From Nocardia wallacei (GTDB lineage Bacteria > Actinomycetota > Actinomycetes > Mycobacteriales > Mycobacteriaceae): a stretch of 54,309 nucleotides of DNA. Below the pieces are notes generated by a model. That model saw nothing but the letters and a program-made list of their open reading frames with translations. It did not search any database and was not told the origin of the DNA. The position numbers and the translations under genes were made by a program. This document shows, piece by piece, positions 24,928 through 34,039 of this stretch. The stretch's first letter is position 1. Each line of letters opens with the position of its first letter. The stretch lies in the NCBI RefSeq assembly GCF_029868745.1, contig NZ_JARWOP010000240.1:1-54309 (forward strand), read 5' to 3'.

Positions 24928-25030
24928 GCGGTTGATCGTGTCACCGATTCGTTCCCGTATCGAAAGAACGGTCCGGGATCGTTTCCGACTGGGGTGTGCA
25001 CCTATGCAGGAACTGTGGTTGAAATTGCTT

Positions 25031-25061
25031 CCAAGGGCGCTGACACGAGGACCAATCTAGC
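25031..25061. repeat. Right copy of the imperfect direct repeat bounding the accessory segment
   Basis: This 31-bp copy shares CCAAGGGCGCT and ACCAATCTAGC with the copy at 18539-18570. It lies 104 bp upstream of the minus-strand pentapeptide gene start, whereas the left copy lies 26 bp upstream of the cyclase start. Confidence 0.6.
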
Positions 25062-25106
25062 GTTTCGCGAATATGAGCACGTGCCCGCGGCGGCCCGGTG
25101 CGCTGC

Positions 25107-26162
25107 CTACACCAGCGTGTCCTGGCCTTGATGTGCGCCGGTGCCGTAATGGATCTCGTAGATGTCGTCGCCCAGCGGGACGGAGTCGCGCTCGATCTGC
25201 TCGCGCCAGTTCTCAGGCCATCGCGTGGTCCGGATCGACCACCGGACGCCGTCGAGGTGGATGCCGGTCAGCTCGACGTCGCTCAGGTCGGCGTGGGTGA
25301 AGTCGTTCAGCATCTGTTCGAGGAACGCCAAGTGATCGGCGAGTTCACCCAGCGACTTGCGCAGCCGGACGAGCTGCTGTTCCGGACTGCGGAGTCCGAG
25401 GACCAGATCCTCGAGATCGTCGAGCCGCCGGCGCGCGAAGTCGCCGACGACGCGGATCCAATCGTTCACGGCGTCGCGTGTCTCGCTGCTCGGCATCACC
25501 CTCCTTCCTGACAGGGCTGCTTGCAGACGTGCGATCAGGTTCTGTACGTCGGCGTGCAGCTTGTTGTTCCGTCCTTTCCGGTCGAATGTCGAGGCGGGAT
25601 CGTCGCTGCGAGGGGCGAGGGCATCGCGGCCGCTCTCGACCAGGTAGATCCGGATCTGGTCGCGTCGGCAGGGGAAATCGGGATCCACAACGGTCGTGCC
25701 CAATTCGAACAGTGTGTCCCCACCGTTGCCCTCGACCGGGGCGAGCCGGTTGAACTGCGCACGGATCTCGGAGAATTGCTCCACGGTGACGTAGCCCGCC
25801 GTGGCGGACCAGGACGCATGCCGGGCAACGGCGCCCAGCTCGAACGCGTAGCAGGCGCGGAGTTCCAGACGGACCCGCAGCGGCATGGTCGCGAGGGTGC
25901 GCGAGGCCCATTCCAGCGAACCGCCGATCTCCGGGGTCTCGGTGCCGGACGGGATCGGCGGGGGAGTCGAGGGCACGATGGCGGCCAGCCCAGCCTCGAG
26001 ATCGAGTCGGCCGCGCAGGTCGTCGAGGAGACCGTAGTGCCGCTCGGTCAGGAGGGCATCCTGCAAACCGGCGTCCAGATCGAGCCGCTCGGCCAGTCCG
26101 TCGAGGAAGTGTCGGCGGTGGGTGGTCAGCCAGCGGTCGTTTTCTCGCGAACGAGAGGTCAT
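25107..26162 (-). CDS. Unknown protein downstream of an ECF sigma factor
   Basis: A 351-aa soluble protein translated from an ATG that overlaps the sigma-factor stop by 4 bp (ATGA). The N-terminus is helical with a repeated pattern (LAERLDLDAGLQDALLTERH, later LRGRLDLEAGLAAIV). A central beta-rich part follows (LELRACYAFELGAVARHASW), then a helix, and the C-terminus carries a few pentapeptide-like units (FTHADLSDVELTGIHLDGVR). No enzyme motif was found. Coupled translation implies it works with, or is regulated through, the sigma factor. Confidence 0.75.
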   Translation of the reverse strand: MTSRSRENDRWLTTHRRHFLDGLAERLDLDAGLQDALLTERHYGLLDDLRGRLDLEAGLAAIVPSTPPPIPSGTETPEIGGSLEWASRTLATMPLRVRLELRACYAFELGAVARHASWSATAGYVTVEQFSEIRAQFNRLAPVEGNGGDTLFELGTTVVDPDFPCRRDQIRIYLVESGRDALAPRSDDPASTFDRKGRNNKLHADVQNLIARLQAALSGRRVMPSSETRDAVNDWIRVVGDFARRRLDDLEDLVLGLRSPEQQLVRLRKSLGELADHLAFLEQMLNDFTHADLSDVELTGIHLDGVRWSIRTTRWPENWREQIERDSVPLGDDIYEIHYGTGAHQGQDTLV

Positions 26163-26716
26163 CGCTGTGCACCTCCGCTCAGGTGAATCGCGATGGCGCG
26201 GCGCGCCTTCGACAAGTTCGATCGCACGGTGGCCGGATGTAGTCGCAATATGGCGGCGATCTCGGCCGGTTTGTAGCCCTCCATCGTCCAGGCCATGACT
26301 TGTCGCTGCCGCGGTGGGAGTGCGGTCAGCGCGCGGTAATAGTCGTCCTGTTGGATCCATTCGTCGATGTCGGAGCACGTGGGCAGCAGACTCGACTGTT
26401 CGGGTTCGGCAATCAGATCTTCGTCGAGCGCGGCGACGCGGCGGACCAGCTCGCGCCCGGCGACCCGTCGTGCCCAGGCCTTGGGCGAGGTGATCGTGGA
26501 CCAAGCCCGCCACGCCTTGGCCATCGTCTCCTGGACGATGTCGGCCGCGTCGGCCGGCCGCGCGCCTTGCAGGATGAGGAATCCCATCAGCGGTGGAGTG
26601 AATTCGCGGTAGAAGGCGCCGAACTCTGCCAGGCCTTCGGCATCGACACATGCGATGGTCGGGCGTGGACGTGCCGGGACGCGCAAGTCGGCGCCGGTCG
26701 GGTCGGGCTCGTTCAT
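26159..26716 (-). CDS. ECF-type RNA polymerase sigma factor
   Basis: A 185-aa sigma-70 family protein. Region 2 spans about residues 25-95 (FGAFYREFTPPLMGFLILQG, then DAADIVQETMAKAWRAWSTI) and region 4 about 125-180 (ALPPRQRQVMAWTMEGYKPA, then LRLHPATVRSNLSKARRAI). It lacks an obvious anti-sigma gene nearby. Start and stop both overlap neighbouring genes by 4 bp, so three genes form one tight operon. Confidence 0.9.
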   Translation of the reverse strand: MNEPDPTGADLRVPARPRPTIACVDAEGLAEFGAFYREFTPPLMGFLILQGARPADAADIVQETMAKAWRAWSTITSPKAWARRVAGRELVRRVAALDEDLIAEPEQSSLLPTCSDIDEWIQQDDYYRALTALPPRQRQVMAWTMEGYKPAEIAAILRLHPATVRSNLSKARRAIAIHLSGGAQR

Positions 26717-26940
26717 CGCTGCCCTCTCGCCCGGCCCACTGTCAAGGTCGTGTGCAGACCACCAGGACCGTCGTGTGAATCCACGTGGCTGTGCTCCGGC
26801 AGAGTCCGGGCGAGTTCTGCCATGTGCATCCGGTGTCCATTCTGCTGCAAGGTCTTCCATCGCAGCCGCAGCCAAAGGGCCGCGACGGCTGACGCGTTTC
26901 CTACCAGGCCCGCGGTCAGGCCGGCGAGCATCAGGTTCAT
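26713..26940 (-). CDS. Small membrane-anchored protein heading the sigma-factor operon
   Basis: A 75-aa product with one N-terminal hydrophobic helix (MLAGLTAGLVGNASAVAALW) followed by a basic stretch and a cytosolic tail with ELARTLPEHSHVD and GPGGLHTTLTV. GGAGGAG precedes the ATG at 26940, and its stop overlaps the sigma-factor start (ATGA). Similar short proteins often precede sigma-factor genes in actinobacteria. It could act as a membrane tether or a signal input, but no function is established. Confidence 0.65.
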   Translation of the reverse strand: MNLMLAGLTAGLVGNASAVAALWLRLRWKTLQQNGHRMHMAELARTLPEHSHVDSHDGPGGLHTTLTVGRARGQR

Positions 26941-27105
26941 CGGGGTCGCTCCTCCATCGATCCGGTGTTGTCACAGGGGTAGAGGCTCGTACTCGGCCGA
27001 ACGTGCACCCGGACGGTGAATTCGTGCCATCGATCCGGCGTTTCGCGCCGGTGCGGTCCCGCGCGCACACGTGCCGGTAGCGGCCGGTGCGGTTAGGCTC
27101 GCGGC

Positions 27106-28428
27106 GTGAGTGACGTGGGGAGCAGCCGCGACGACGGTGCGGATACGGCCGGGGGCGCCTCGGCTCCGGCGGTGAGTGGCGGCGGGGGAGCGGCGGTTCG
27201 GGAACGGTCCGCTCGGCGCGCCGCGGAGGCGGTGCATCCGCTGGTGCGGGAGGCCGCCGAATGGTCCTGGCGGTTGCTGATCATTCTGGTCGCGGTGCTG
27301 GCCGTGGCCTATCTGGCGCATCGGCTGACCACGGTGGTGATTCCGCTGGCGATCGCGCTGTTGCTGGCGGCGCTGCTGTCGCCGGTGGTGGATTGGATGC
27401 AGCGGATGGGGCTGCCCCGCTCCGTCGCGGTGCTCGTCGCGCTGATCGGGTCGCTCGGGTTGCTGGCGGGGGTCTTCACCTTTGTCATCGAGCAGTTCGT
27501 CAACGGCCTGCCGCAGTTGACCGACGAATTCAAGACCAGCATCCATACCATTCAGGACTGGCTGATCAACGGTCCGATGCACCTGAGCAACGACCAGATC
27601 CGCAATGCGGGCAACACCATCATCAAAACGCTGGAATCCAATCAGGATTCGCTCACCAGCGGCGCGCTGACCACCGCGGCGGCGATCGGGGAATTCCTCA
27701 CCGGCATCTTCCTGACGCTGTTCATCACCATCTTCTTCCTCTACGGCGGCGATCAGATCTGGCATTTCGTCACCCGGGTCATTCCGACCGAGCAGCGGCA
27801 GCGGGTGCGCAAAGCCGGGCAGTTGGGCTTCGGGACGCTGATCGGGTTCGTGCGGGCCACCGTGGTGGTGGCGGGCGTGGACGCCATCGGCATCGGGGCC
27901 GGGCTGGGGATCCTCAACGTGCCGCTGGCGCTGCCGCTGGCCTCGCTGGTGTTCATCGGCGCGTTCATCCCGATCGTCGGTTCGGTGCTGGCCGGTTCGG
28001 TGGCGGTGTTCCTGGCGCTGATGACCAAGGGTCTGGTCACCGCCCTGATCGTGCTCGGCATCACGATCGCGGTGATGCAACTGGAAAGCCATGTGCTGCA
28101 ACCGTTGCTGCTGGGCCGGGCGGTCCGGATCCATCCGCTGGCCGTGGTGCTGGCGATCACCGCCGGTGTGGTGCTGGCGGGCATCGCGGGCGGGCTGCTG
28201 GCCGTGCCGTTCGTCGCCGTACTCAATACGGCCGTCCGATCGCTGCTGGCGGACACTCCGGAGGAGCTGTATCAGGACCTCAACACCGGCGAACCCGACG
28301 AGCCGATGTTCCACGCCGAACCCGATACGCCGGACGAGGGCCGCTACTCCCTGCCCGCGCCCGGGGGCGGAGCCGGAGCGGCGGCCACGGAGGAGCGGGA
28401 GAAGACCGACGATGCGGGCGACAGCTGA
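27106..28428 (+). CDS. AI-2E family transporter (PerM/TqsA type)
   Basis: A 440-aa polytopic membrane protein. After a Gly/Ala-rich N-terminal tail, hydrophobic segments begin near residue 50 (WRLLIILVAVLAVAYLAHRL). The family core follows: VVIPLAIALLLAALLSPVVD, RMGLPRSVAVLVALI, the periplasmic part around 130-200, then the conserved IGAFIPIVGSVLAG and the LESHVLQPLLLGRAV segment. These proteins are proposed exporters of autoinducer-2 or Na+/H+ antiporters; the substrate here is unknown. GTG start at 27106; a charged, disordered C-terminal tail follows the last helix. Confidence 0.9.
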   Translation: MSDVGSSRDDGADTAGGASAPAVSGGGGAAVRERSARRAAEAVHPLVREAAEWSWRLLIILVAVLAVAYLAHRLTTVVIPLAIALLLAALLSPVVDWMQRMGLPRSVAVLVALIGSLGLLAGVFTFVIEQFVNGLPQLTDEFKTSIHTIQDWLINGPMHLSNDQIRNAGNTIIKTLESNQDSLTSGALTTAAAIGEFLTGIFLTLFITIFFLYGGDQIWHFVTRVIPTEQRQRVRKAGQLGFGTLIGFVRATVVVAGVDAIGIGAGLGILNVPLALPLASLVFIGAFIPIVGSVLAGSVAVFLALMTKGLVTALIVLGITIAVMQLESHVLQPLLLGRAVRIHPLAVVLAITAGVVLAGIAGGLLAVPFVAVLNTAVRSLLADTPEELYQDLNTGEPDEPMFHAEPDTPDEGRYSLPAPGGGAGAAATEEREKTDDAGDS

Positions 28429-28542
28429 GTCGCGGGCGACGATGTCGACCCTGGCGCGGACCGAACTTATCGCGGCCGCAACGGTTTTCACGGGCGTCGG
28501 TCGTCCGTGGCGCCGGGGCGGGCGCGGTGCGGCGGGAGGGCG

Positions 28543-29712
28543 ATGATGGCCGCTGGGCGCGCGGACGATGCTGCGGCGACGGCTCCGCTGTGGCGGGCGG
28601 CGCAGGCGTTTCGGCTGGTCACGGTGTTGTATGCGGTGGGGCAGCAGATCGCTTCGGTGGATTCGTATCGGGAGCCCGGGCTGAGCTGGCTGCTCATCGG
28701 GGTACTGGTGGTCTGGTCGGTGGTGTCGGCAATCCTGTTGTCGCAGTGGGCCGATCCCGAATCGGCGCGGCGGCACACCGCGGTTGTGGTCGGGGACCAC
28801 GCGGTGGTGATCGCGTTGATGGCCTCGACCCGGCTGGTCGCCGACTACGACTGGTATCACGGGCACCAGACGCTGCCCACCACGCTGTGGGCCGCGAACG
28901 CGGTGATGTCGGCGGCCATCCGGTGGGGTCCGGTCGGCGGTGTGCTGTCCGGGGTGCTGGTCTCGGCGGTGAGTGTCGCCGTTCGGGAGCAGTGGGAACT
29001 GGATCTGTGGAACGACGCCACCGCGCCGGTGCTGGTATCGGTCGGGCTGGCGATCGGCCTCGCGGCCAGTACCGCGCGCCGAGCGCAGCGCCAACTGGAG
29101 GCCGCGATGCGACTGACGGCGGCGGCGCAGGAGCGCGAGCGGCTGGCGCGGGAGGTGCACGACGGTGTGCTCCAGGTGCTCAGTTACATCAAGCGTCGCG
29201 GCAGCGAGATCGGCGGCGGCACAGCCGAACTGGCGCAGCGGGCCGGGGAACAGGAGGTGGCCCTGCGGGTCTTGATCTCCGAGCAGGGCGCGCGCTCCGA
29301 ATCCAGTAGCACCCACGTCGATCTGCGCCCTCGGCTGACCGCGCAGGCGTCTCCGTCGGTCTTCGTCTCCACACCCGGCGACCCGGTGCGAATCGGCGAA
29401 TGGACCGCCCGGGAAATCGCCGCGGCCGTGGCGGCTGCACTGTCGAACACCGCACTGCACGCCGGAACCGACGCCAAAGCGTATGTGCTGCTGGAGGATA
29501 TGGGTGATGCTCTGGTGGTGAGCATTCGTGACGACGGTCCGGGCATCGCCCCCGGGCGGCTCGCCGACGCGGCCGCCGAGGGTCGAATGGGTGTGGCGCG
29601 CTCCATCGTCGGCCGCATCGAGGCTCTGGGCGGCGAGGCGGAACTGCTCACTACGGACGAGGGCGCGGAATGGGAGTTCCGGGTGCCCCGTACCGCCGGT
29701 GCCGGATGGTGA
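28543..29712 (+). CDS. MacS-like sensor histidine kinase (NarL-partner type)
   Basis: A 389-aa membrane kinase. Four to five N-terminal hydrophobic segments form the sensor; the HisKA_3 phosphoacceptor is in LAREVHDGVLQVLSYIKRR (about residues 203-221) and the ATPase has AALSNTALHAG (N box), IRDDGPGIAPGRL (G1) and GRMGVARSIVGRIEALGG. It pairs with the response regulator 181 bp downstream. A start at ATG 28543 or 28546 avoids an Arg/Gly-rich extension. Stimulus unknown; such kinases in actinobacteria are linked to cell-envelope or membrane stress. Confidence 0.9.
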   Translation: MMAAGRADDAAATAPLWRAAQAFRLVTVLYAVGQQIASVDSYREPGLSWLLIGVLVVWSVVSAILLSQWADPESARRHTAVVVGDHAVVIALMASTRLVADYDWYHGHQTLPTTLWAANAVMSAAIRWGPVGGVLSGVLVSAVSVAVREQWELDLWNDATAPVLVSVGLAIGLAASTARRAQRQLEAAMRLTAAAQERERLAREVHDGVLQVLSYIKRRGSEIGGGTAELAQRAGEQEVALRVLISEQGARSESSSTHVDLRPRLTAQASPSVFVSTPGDPVRIGEWTAREIAAAVAAALSNTALHAGTDAKAYVLLEDMGDALVVSIRDDGPGIAPGRLADAAAEGRMGVARSIVGRIEALGGEAELLTTDEGAEWEFRVPRTAGAGW

Positions 29713-29893
29713 GCGCCGTCGTGGCGGAAGTAGAGGGCGCGGATATCCGGCCCCCGCAACGAGTAGCGGTGGCACGGCCGGCGGGGGAGACCGGACCGGT
29801 GTGGGCGACCGGCGCTGGTACGGAGGTGCGGAGGATCGGGGCCGGTGCGAAAGATCGGACTGGTGCGGGCGACCGGCCGGAAAGGAGACGATC

Positions 29894-30604
29894 ATGACCG
29901 GAGACGCTGCGCCGGACGAGGACCGCGCTGGCGAACGAACGGAAGATGATGCCGCCGAAGGTATTTCGGTGATGGTGGTGGACGACCATCCGATGTGGCG
30001 CGACGGCGTCTCGCGCGATCTCACCGAGGCCGGATTCCACGTGGCGGCCACCGCCGACGGTGTCGGGTCGGCGACCCGACGCGCCGCGGCCGTGCGCCCC
30101 ACGGTGGTGCTGATGGACATGCAACTCCCCGACGGCAACGGCGCTCAGGCCACCACAGAAATACTGCGGGTGTCGCCGCACAGCCGGGTGCTGGTGCTCT
30201 CCGCCTCGGCCGAACGCGGCGACGTGCTGGACGCGATCAAGGCGGGCGCCACGGGTTACCTGGTCAAGAGCGCCTCGGCGGCCGAACTTGTCGCGGCGGT
30301 GCACGCGACCGCCGCCGGGCAGGCGGTGTTCACGCCGGGCCTGGCCGGTCTGGTCCTCGGCGAGTACCGCCGCATCGCCAGCGCGCCCCCCGACCGCGAC
30401 GAACCGCACCGCCCGGCCCTGACCGACCGCGAGACCGAGGTGCTGCGCATGGTCGCCAAGGGCTTGTCGGCCAAGCAGATCGCCACTCGGCTGGGCCTGA
30501 GTCACCGCACCGTCGAGAACCACGTCCAGGCCACGCTGCGCAAACTCCAGCTGGCCAACCGCGTGGAGCTGACCCGGTACGCGATCGAGCAGGGCCTGGA
30601 GTAG
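29894..30604 (+). CDS. NarL/LuxR-type response regulator
   Basis: A 236-aa regulator. Receiver domain: acidic pocket in VMVVDDHPMWRDG (about 26-38), phospho-acceptor Asp in VVLMDMQLPDG (about residue 75) and Lys in GYLVKSASAAEL. C-terminal LuxR HTH: LTDRETEVLRMVAKGLSAKQ followed by IATRLGLSHRTVENHV. The ATG at 29894 is behind AAAGGAG. It is the cognate regulator of the upstream histidine kinase. Confidence 0.93.
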   Translation: MTGDAAPDEDRAGERTEDDAAEGISVMVVDDHPMWRDGVSRDLTEAGFHVAATADGVGSATRRAAAVRPTVVLMDMQLPDGNGAQATTEILRVSPHSRVLVLSASAERGDVLDAIKAGATGYLVKSASAAELVAAVHATAAGQAVFTPGLAGLVLGEYRRIASAPPDRDEPHRPALTDRETEVLRMVAKGLSAKQIATRLGLSHRTVENHVQATLRKLQLANRVELTRYAIEQGLE

Positions 30605-30686
30605 GCCGCAGGCGCTCCGGAAGGCGCATTCGACATCAGGGATTGCCCTGATGTGCGGGAACGCTGCCGTCGGTACCCTCGACGGC

Positions 30687-31385
30687 ATGGGTGGTGAGAC
30701 GGTTTCGGCTCCTGGGACGCGATCGGCGCCGGAGCCCGGCGGCGCGGTGGGCGACCGCGACCTGCGAGTGTCCGATGCCGAGCGCGAGCACGTCGGGATG
30801 CTGCTTCAGCGGGCCGTGGGCCTGGGCATGCTGTCGCTGGGTGAGTTCACCGAGCGAATGGATACCGCGCTGGCCGCCAAGACGCGCGGCGAGCTGAACG
30901 CCGTGCTGGTCGATCTGCCCGGTATCCGGATGGCGGGTCAGCCACAGCCGGCTTCGCCGCCGCATGCGAAGGCGCCCTCGTTCGGCGCGGCCCGTCCGGT
31001 GGCGGGAGCCTCCTCCGGCGACAGGATTCGGTCCCGGCTGTCGGGCATCACCCGCAAGGGGCGATGGCAGGTGCCGCCGGTGCTCTACCTGAACAACCAA
31101 TTGTCCGGCGTCACTTTGGATTTCACGCAGGCGATCATGTCTACCCAGGTGGTGGAGTTGCGGGTGGACGATTTCTGCAGTTCGCTCAACCTGATCGTGC
31201 CCGCGGAGGCCACGGTGGATCTCAACGGCCTGGACCTCATCGGTTCCAGCGCGAACAACAAGGTGCGTACCGGTCCGCCGATCGGGCCGTTGCATCTGGT
31301 CGTCAGCGGGCGGCTGCGGTTCGGGTCCGTCACGGCCAAACAGCCGTTCGGCGCGCAGTGGCGGCGCCTGATGTCGGGTTTCTGA
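30687..31385 (+). CDS. DUF1707 domain protein with LiaF-like C-terminal domain
   Basis: A 232-aa protein. The DUF1707 (SHOCT-like) helix pair is at about 23-78: DRDLRVSDAEREHVGMLLQR, then LSLGEFTERMDTALAAKTRG. After a linker, the C-terminal half is beta-strand rich (VELRVDDFCSSLNLIVPAEA, TVDLNGLDLIGSSAN), like the cell-wall-active-antibiotics response domain. Its position after the two-component system suggests that it belongs to the same envelope-stress response. The ATG at 30687 removes a spurious N-terminal extension. Confidence 0.8.
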   Translation: MGGETVSAPGTRSAPEPGGAVGDRDLRVSDAEREHVGMLLQRAVGLGMLSLGEFTERMDTALAAKTRGELNAVLVDLPGIRMAGQPQPASPPHAKAPSFGAARPVAGASSGDRIRSRLSGITRKGRWQVPPVLYLNNQLSGVTLDFTQAIMSTQVVELRVDDFCSSLNLIVPAEATVDLNGLDLIGSSANNKVRTGPPIGPLHLVVSGRLRFGSVTAKQPFGAQWRRLMSGF

Positions 31386-31405
31386 CCGGCGGGTAAGGTC
31401 GGGCC

Positions 31406-32224
31406 ATGGCCGATGGCGTGGCGGGCGCGACCGAACCGGAGCCGCAATACCGTGCCGGACAGGGCGAACCGCTGCTGCTGTTGCACGGTCTCCTGCTCAC
31501 GTGGGAGTCGTGGGGCGCGGTTCTCGACGAATTGTCCGGCGACCACGAGGTTTTCGCACTCACGCTGCCCGGACATCGGAGCGCCCCCGCGCTGCGCCGC
31601 CCCGCCACCTTCGCCGCCTTGGCCGATGCCGTCGAGCAGGCCATGGACGAAACAGGCTGGCGCACAGCACATCTGGTCGGCAACTCGCTGGGCGGCTGGC
31701 TGGCCCTGGAATTGGCGGCGCGCGGCCGAGCCCGCTCGGTGACCGCCATCGCGCCGGGCGGAATGTGGGAGGAGGGGGCGCGGACCGCCTCCCGGCTGCT
31801 CGGCAAGTACCGCGCCTTCGCCCCGGTGATCGGAGTCGGCACGGGCAGGCCCCGCTCCATGGCCCGCAGCCTGGTGATTCCGCTGCTGGCCCACCGGCCC
31901 GCCGCCGTGCCGCACCGCCTCGCCACCACCGTCGCCACCGCCCCCGCCTACTGCGACATTGTCGAAGATCTCGCCGAAGACCCTGCCCTCACAACAGGTT
32001 TCACCAAATTGGACGAGATCTCCGTCCCGGTCACCATCCTGTACTGCGAGCACGACCACGTGCTACCACCGCGATTGCACAGCGCCCCAACCACCACTCC
32101 ACCCATCGAATCGAAAACACTTCCCGGCGTAGGACACGTCCCGATGCTCGAGGCACCCGAACTGGTAGCCGCCGAGATCCGAGCCGCCGTCACCCGCAGC
32201 CGCACCCCCACCCTCCCCGGCTAG
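31406..32224 (+). CDS. Alpha/beta hydrolase
   Basis: A 272-aa serine hydrolase: oxyanion strand LLLLHGLLLTWESW, nucleophile elbow GNSLGGWLA (Ser near residue 95), late acid in ILYCEHDHVLPP and catalytic His in LPGVGHVPMLEAPEL. Substrate unknown. The gene starts 20 bp after the DUF1707 gene, so it may be co-transcribed with it. Confidence 0.88.
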   Translation: MADGVAGATEPEPQYRAGQGEPLLLLHGLLLTWESWGAVLDELSGDHEVFALTLPGHRSAPALRRPATFAALADAVEQAMDETGWRTAHLVGNSLGGWLALELAARGRARSVTAIAPGGMWEEGARTASRLLGKYRAFAPVIGVGTGRPRSMARSLVIPLLAHRPAAVPHRLATTVATAPAYCDIVEDLAEDPALTTGFTKLDEISVPVTILYCEHDHVLPPRLHSAPTTTPPIESKTLPGVGHVPMLEAPELVAAEIRAAVTRSRTPTLPG

Positions 32225-32357
32225 CGAATCCCGGAAGAGGTACGGCATCCCCACTCACACCTAGGATTCGAGTATCCGGCGTGGCGGCGAATGTCGAATT
32301 TGTGCGTCTGGCGGTTCGGGTGGGTGATCGAGTGTTCGCTTGGCGGAGGGAGATTTG

Positions 32358-33473
32358 ATGTTCATTCGTCAGTGGTTCTATGGGGACACCGCCAGGGGGA
32401 TTGCGGATGCGGTCCGCGGCGACTCCCATCCCGATCTGATCCCATGGATGGTCGCGGAGGAACAGCCCGAGATCGAGTACGCGCTCAGCGACGATTACGC
32501 CCTGACGCTCACCTTCGAGGATCCCGACGCGACTCTCACCACGGAGTCACTACGCGGGCTGTTCATGCCGGGGCCCGACCCGCGCCGAATGGTCATCGAG
32601 GTGGCGAATGGTACGAGGTCGCCGCGGGGCATATGGTCACAGGACCTGAACCTCAATGAGATTCGTTCGCTGGCAATGCTTTTGCTGACCGCAAAAGATC
32701 TTTCGGGTCCGATCGAACAGCATGCGAAGCGTCATCGGTGGAAGCCGTTCACGGCCATGCAGTGCGGTGTGATGCTGCACAACGCGGGCGATATCCGCGG
32801 CGCGTTGCGGTATTACCGCAAGGCCGCGAGGGACGGGAACCTCGCTTCTCGTCTGATCCTCGCGGACATTCCGTTCACCCTCGCGCCCATCCCGCTCCCG
32901 GCTTGCGAAGCCCTGGTGGCGGTCGGGGCACTGGCGCTGCAGAGCGGAGAATCGGATCTCGCCGCCCGCGAGTTCACCAGGGTGGCCAAATCCGGTGATT
33001 CCCAGGGATATCCGCTGGGGCACTGGGGACTCGCGGTCGCCGCATTGCGGCGCGGTGACAATGTGACCGCGGAATACCATTCCCGCGCCGCGGCTGTGTC
33101 CGGTCTCCCGGAGGCCATGTGCTTGTTCGGGCAACAGCTGGCCGCCCGGTCCGATCTCGAGCAAGCCGAGCATTGGTTCCGCAGCGCCTACGAAAAGGGC
33201 TGCTCCGACGCGGTGGTCGGCCTGGCTCAGCTGCTGTGGCGGCACGACCCGGACGAAGCCTTCCGCATTCTGGACACGGGCGCGCAGAACGCGAACGCGG
33301 ACGCCATGCTGTGCCTGGGTGACGCGTTGAGCGCCTCGGGCGAACCTCAGCGCGGACGATGGTGGAGGCGGCAGGGCGAACTGCTACAACAGGTCCGACC
33401 GGTCGAACAACCGCTGCGGACGTTGCAACTGTGTGCGGAGGCAGCTCCGCCCGACCGGCCACGAGCCGGGTAG
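32358..33473 (+). CDS. Sel1/TPR-like repeat protein of unknown function
   Basis: A 371-aa soluble protein. GGAGGGAG just upstream fixes the ATG at 32358. The N-terminal 130 residues are unassigned; from about 135 it consists of Sel1/TPR-like helical repeats (LHNAGDIRGALRYYRKAARD, ALQSGESDLAAREFTRVAKS, AARSDLEQAEHWFRSAYEKG, WRHDPDEAFRILDTGA), which mediate protein contacts. It could be a scaffold or an effector regulator; the neighbour downstream is also unknown. Confidence 0.75.
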   Translation: MFIRQWFYGDTARGIADAVRGDSHPDLIPWMVAEEQPEIEYALSDDYALTLTFEDPDATLTTESLRGLFMPGPDPRRMVIEVANGTRSPRGIWSQDLNLNEIRSLAMLLLTAKDLSGPIEQHAKRHRWKPFTAMQCGVMLHNAGDIRGALRYYRKAARDGNLASRLILADIPFTLAPIPLPACEALVAVGALALQSGESDLAAREFTRVAKSGDSQGYPLGHWGLAVAALRRGDNVTAEYHSRAAAVSGLPEAMCLFGQQLAARSDLEQAEHWFRSAYEKGCSDAVVGLAQLLWRHDPDEAFRILDTGAQNANADAMLCLGDALSASGEPQRGRWWRRQGELLQQVRPVEQPLRTLQLCAEAAPPDRPRAG

Positions 33474-33493
33474 AACCTGCGGGGAGCATTGTC

Positions 33494-34039
33494 ATGTCTG
33501 CCAAGTTGGAACGGGAACTACTCATCCTCGTCCGCCAGTTGCGGCGGGCATCGTCTTGTGCGCAGACGCTGCAGACCATCCGCCATGCCACCCAGGCATT
33601 GGCGCCGCGGGCAGCGGCGCTCGACCCGGACCGAGACCATCACTGCGCCGTGCTGCAGCTCTACCACTACCTCGACTCCGCGAGCCGCTCCGCGATCGCA
33701 GAGGCCGACAATCCACCGAGCAAACACACGCAGATTGCGGACTATCTGGTGGCGGTTCTGCAACTACTTCGCCGCGCCGAAGGATTCAACGACCTGATCC
33801 CGATCCAATCCCTTGTGACCCATATCGGTCCGAGCATCTACGCCCTCGACGCCGACTCGATCCACCGATGGGCACTCGTACGTTTCTACGGGTACACGTG
33901 CTGGAAGTACGAACACACGCGGACCCAACTGTTGCGGACGAAGAAAAATCTGGGAGAGGTGTCGGATCGGGGTGGTGGTGTTCGTAGCAGTAGTGAGGCC
34001 GCCCAGCGGGGGCGGCGCGAACCAGGGAGAGCACCATGA
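33494..34039 (+). CDS. Unknown helical protein
   Basis: A 181-aa product starting 20 bp after the Sel1-like gene. It appears all-helical (ERELLILVRQLRRASSCAQT, then TIADYLVAVLQLLRR-like helices and SIHRWALVRFYGYTCWKYEH). The last 30 residues are Arg/Gly/Ser-rich and overlap the next start by 4 bp, so the native C-terminus may end earlier. No family was recognised. Confidence 0.6.
   Translation: MSAKLERELLILVRQLRRASSCAQTLQTIRHATQALAPRAAALDPDRDHHCAVLQLYHYLDSASRSAIAEADNPPSKHTQIADYLVAVLQLLRRAEGFNDLIPIQSLVTHIGPSIYALDADSIHRWALVRFYGYTCWKYEHTRTQLLRTKKNLGEVSDRGGGVRSSSEAAQRGRREPGRAP

Noticed and set aside
18539..25061. Integrative element with integrase or transposase
   Set aside because: Direct repeats are present, but no recombinase gene or tRNA target was found inside or beside the segment, so no mobile-element class is claimed.
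26971..30138. Antisense open frame over 1000 codons covering the AI-2E transporter and two-component genes
   Set aside because: His/Arg/Gln/Pro-rich composition and no domain; it is the reverse complement of three well-supported genes.
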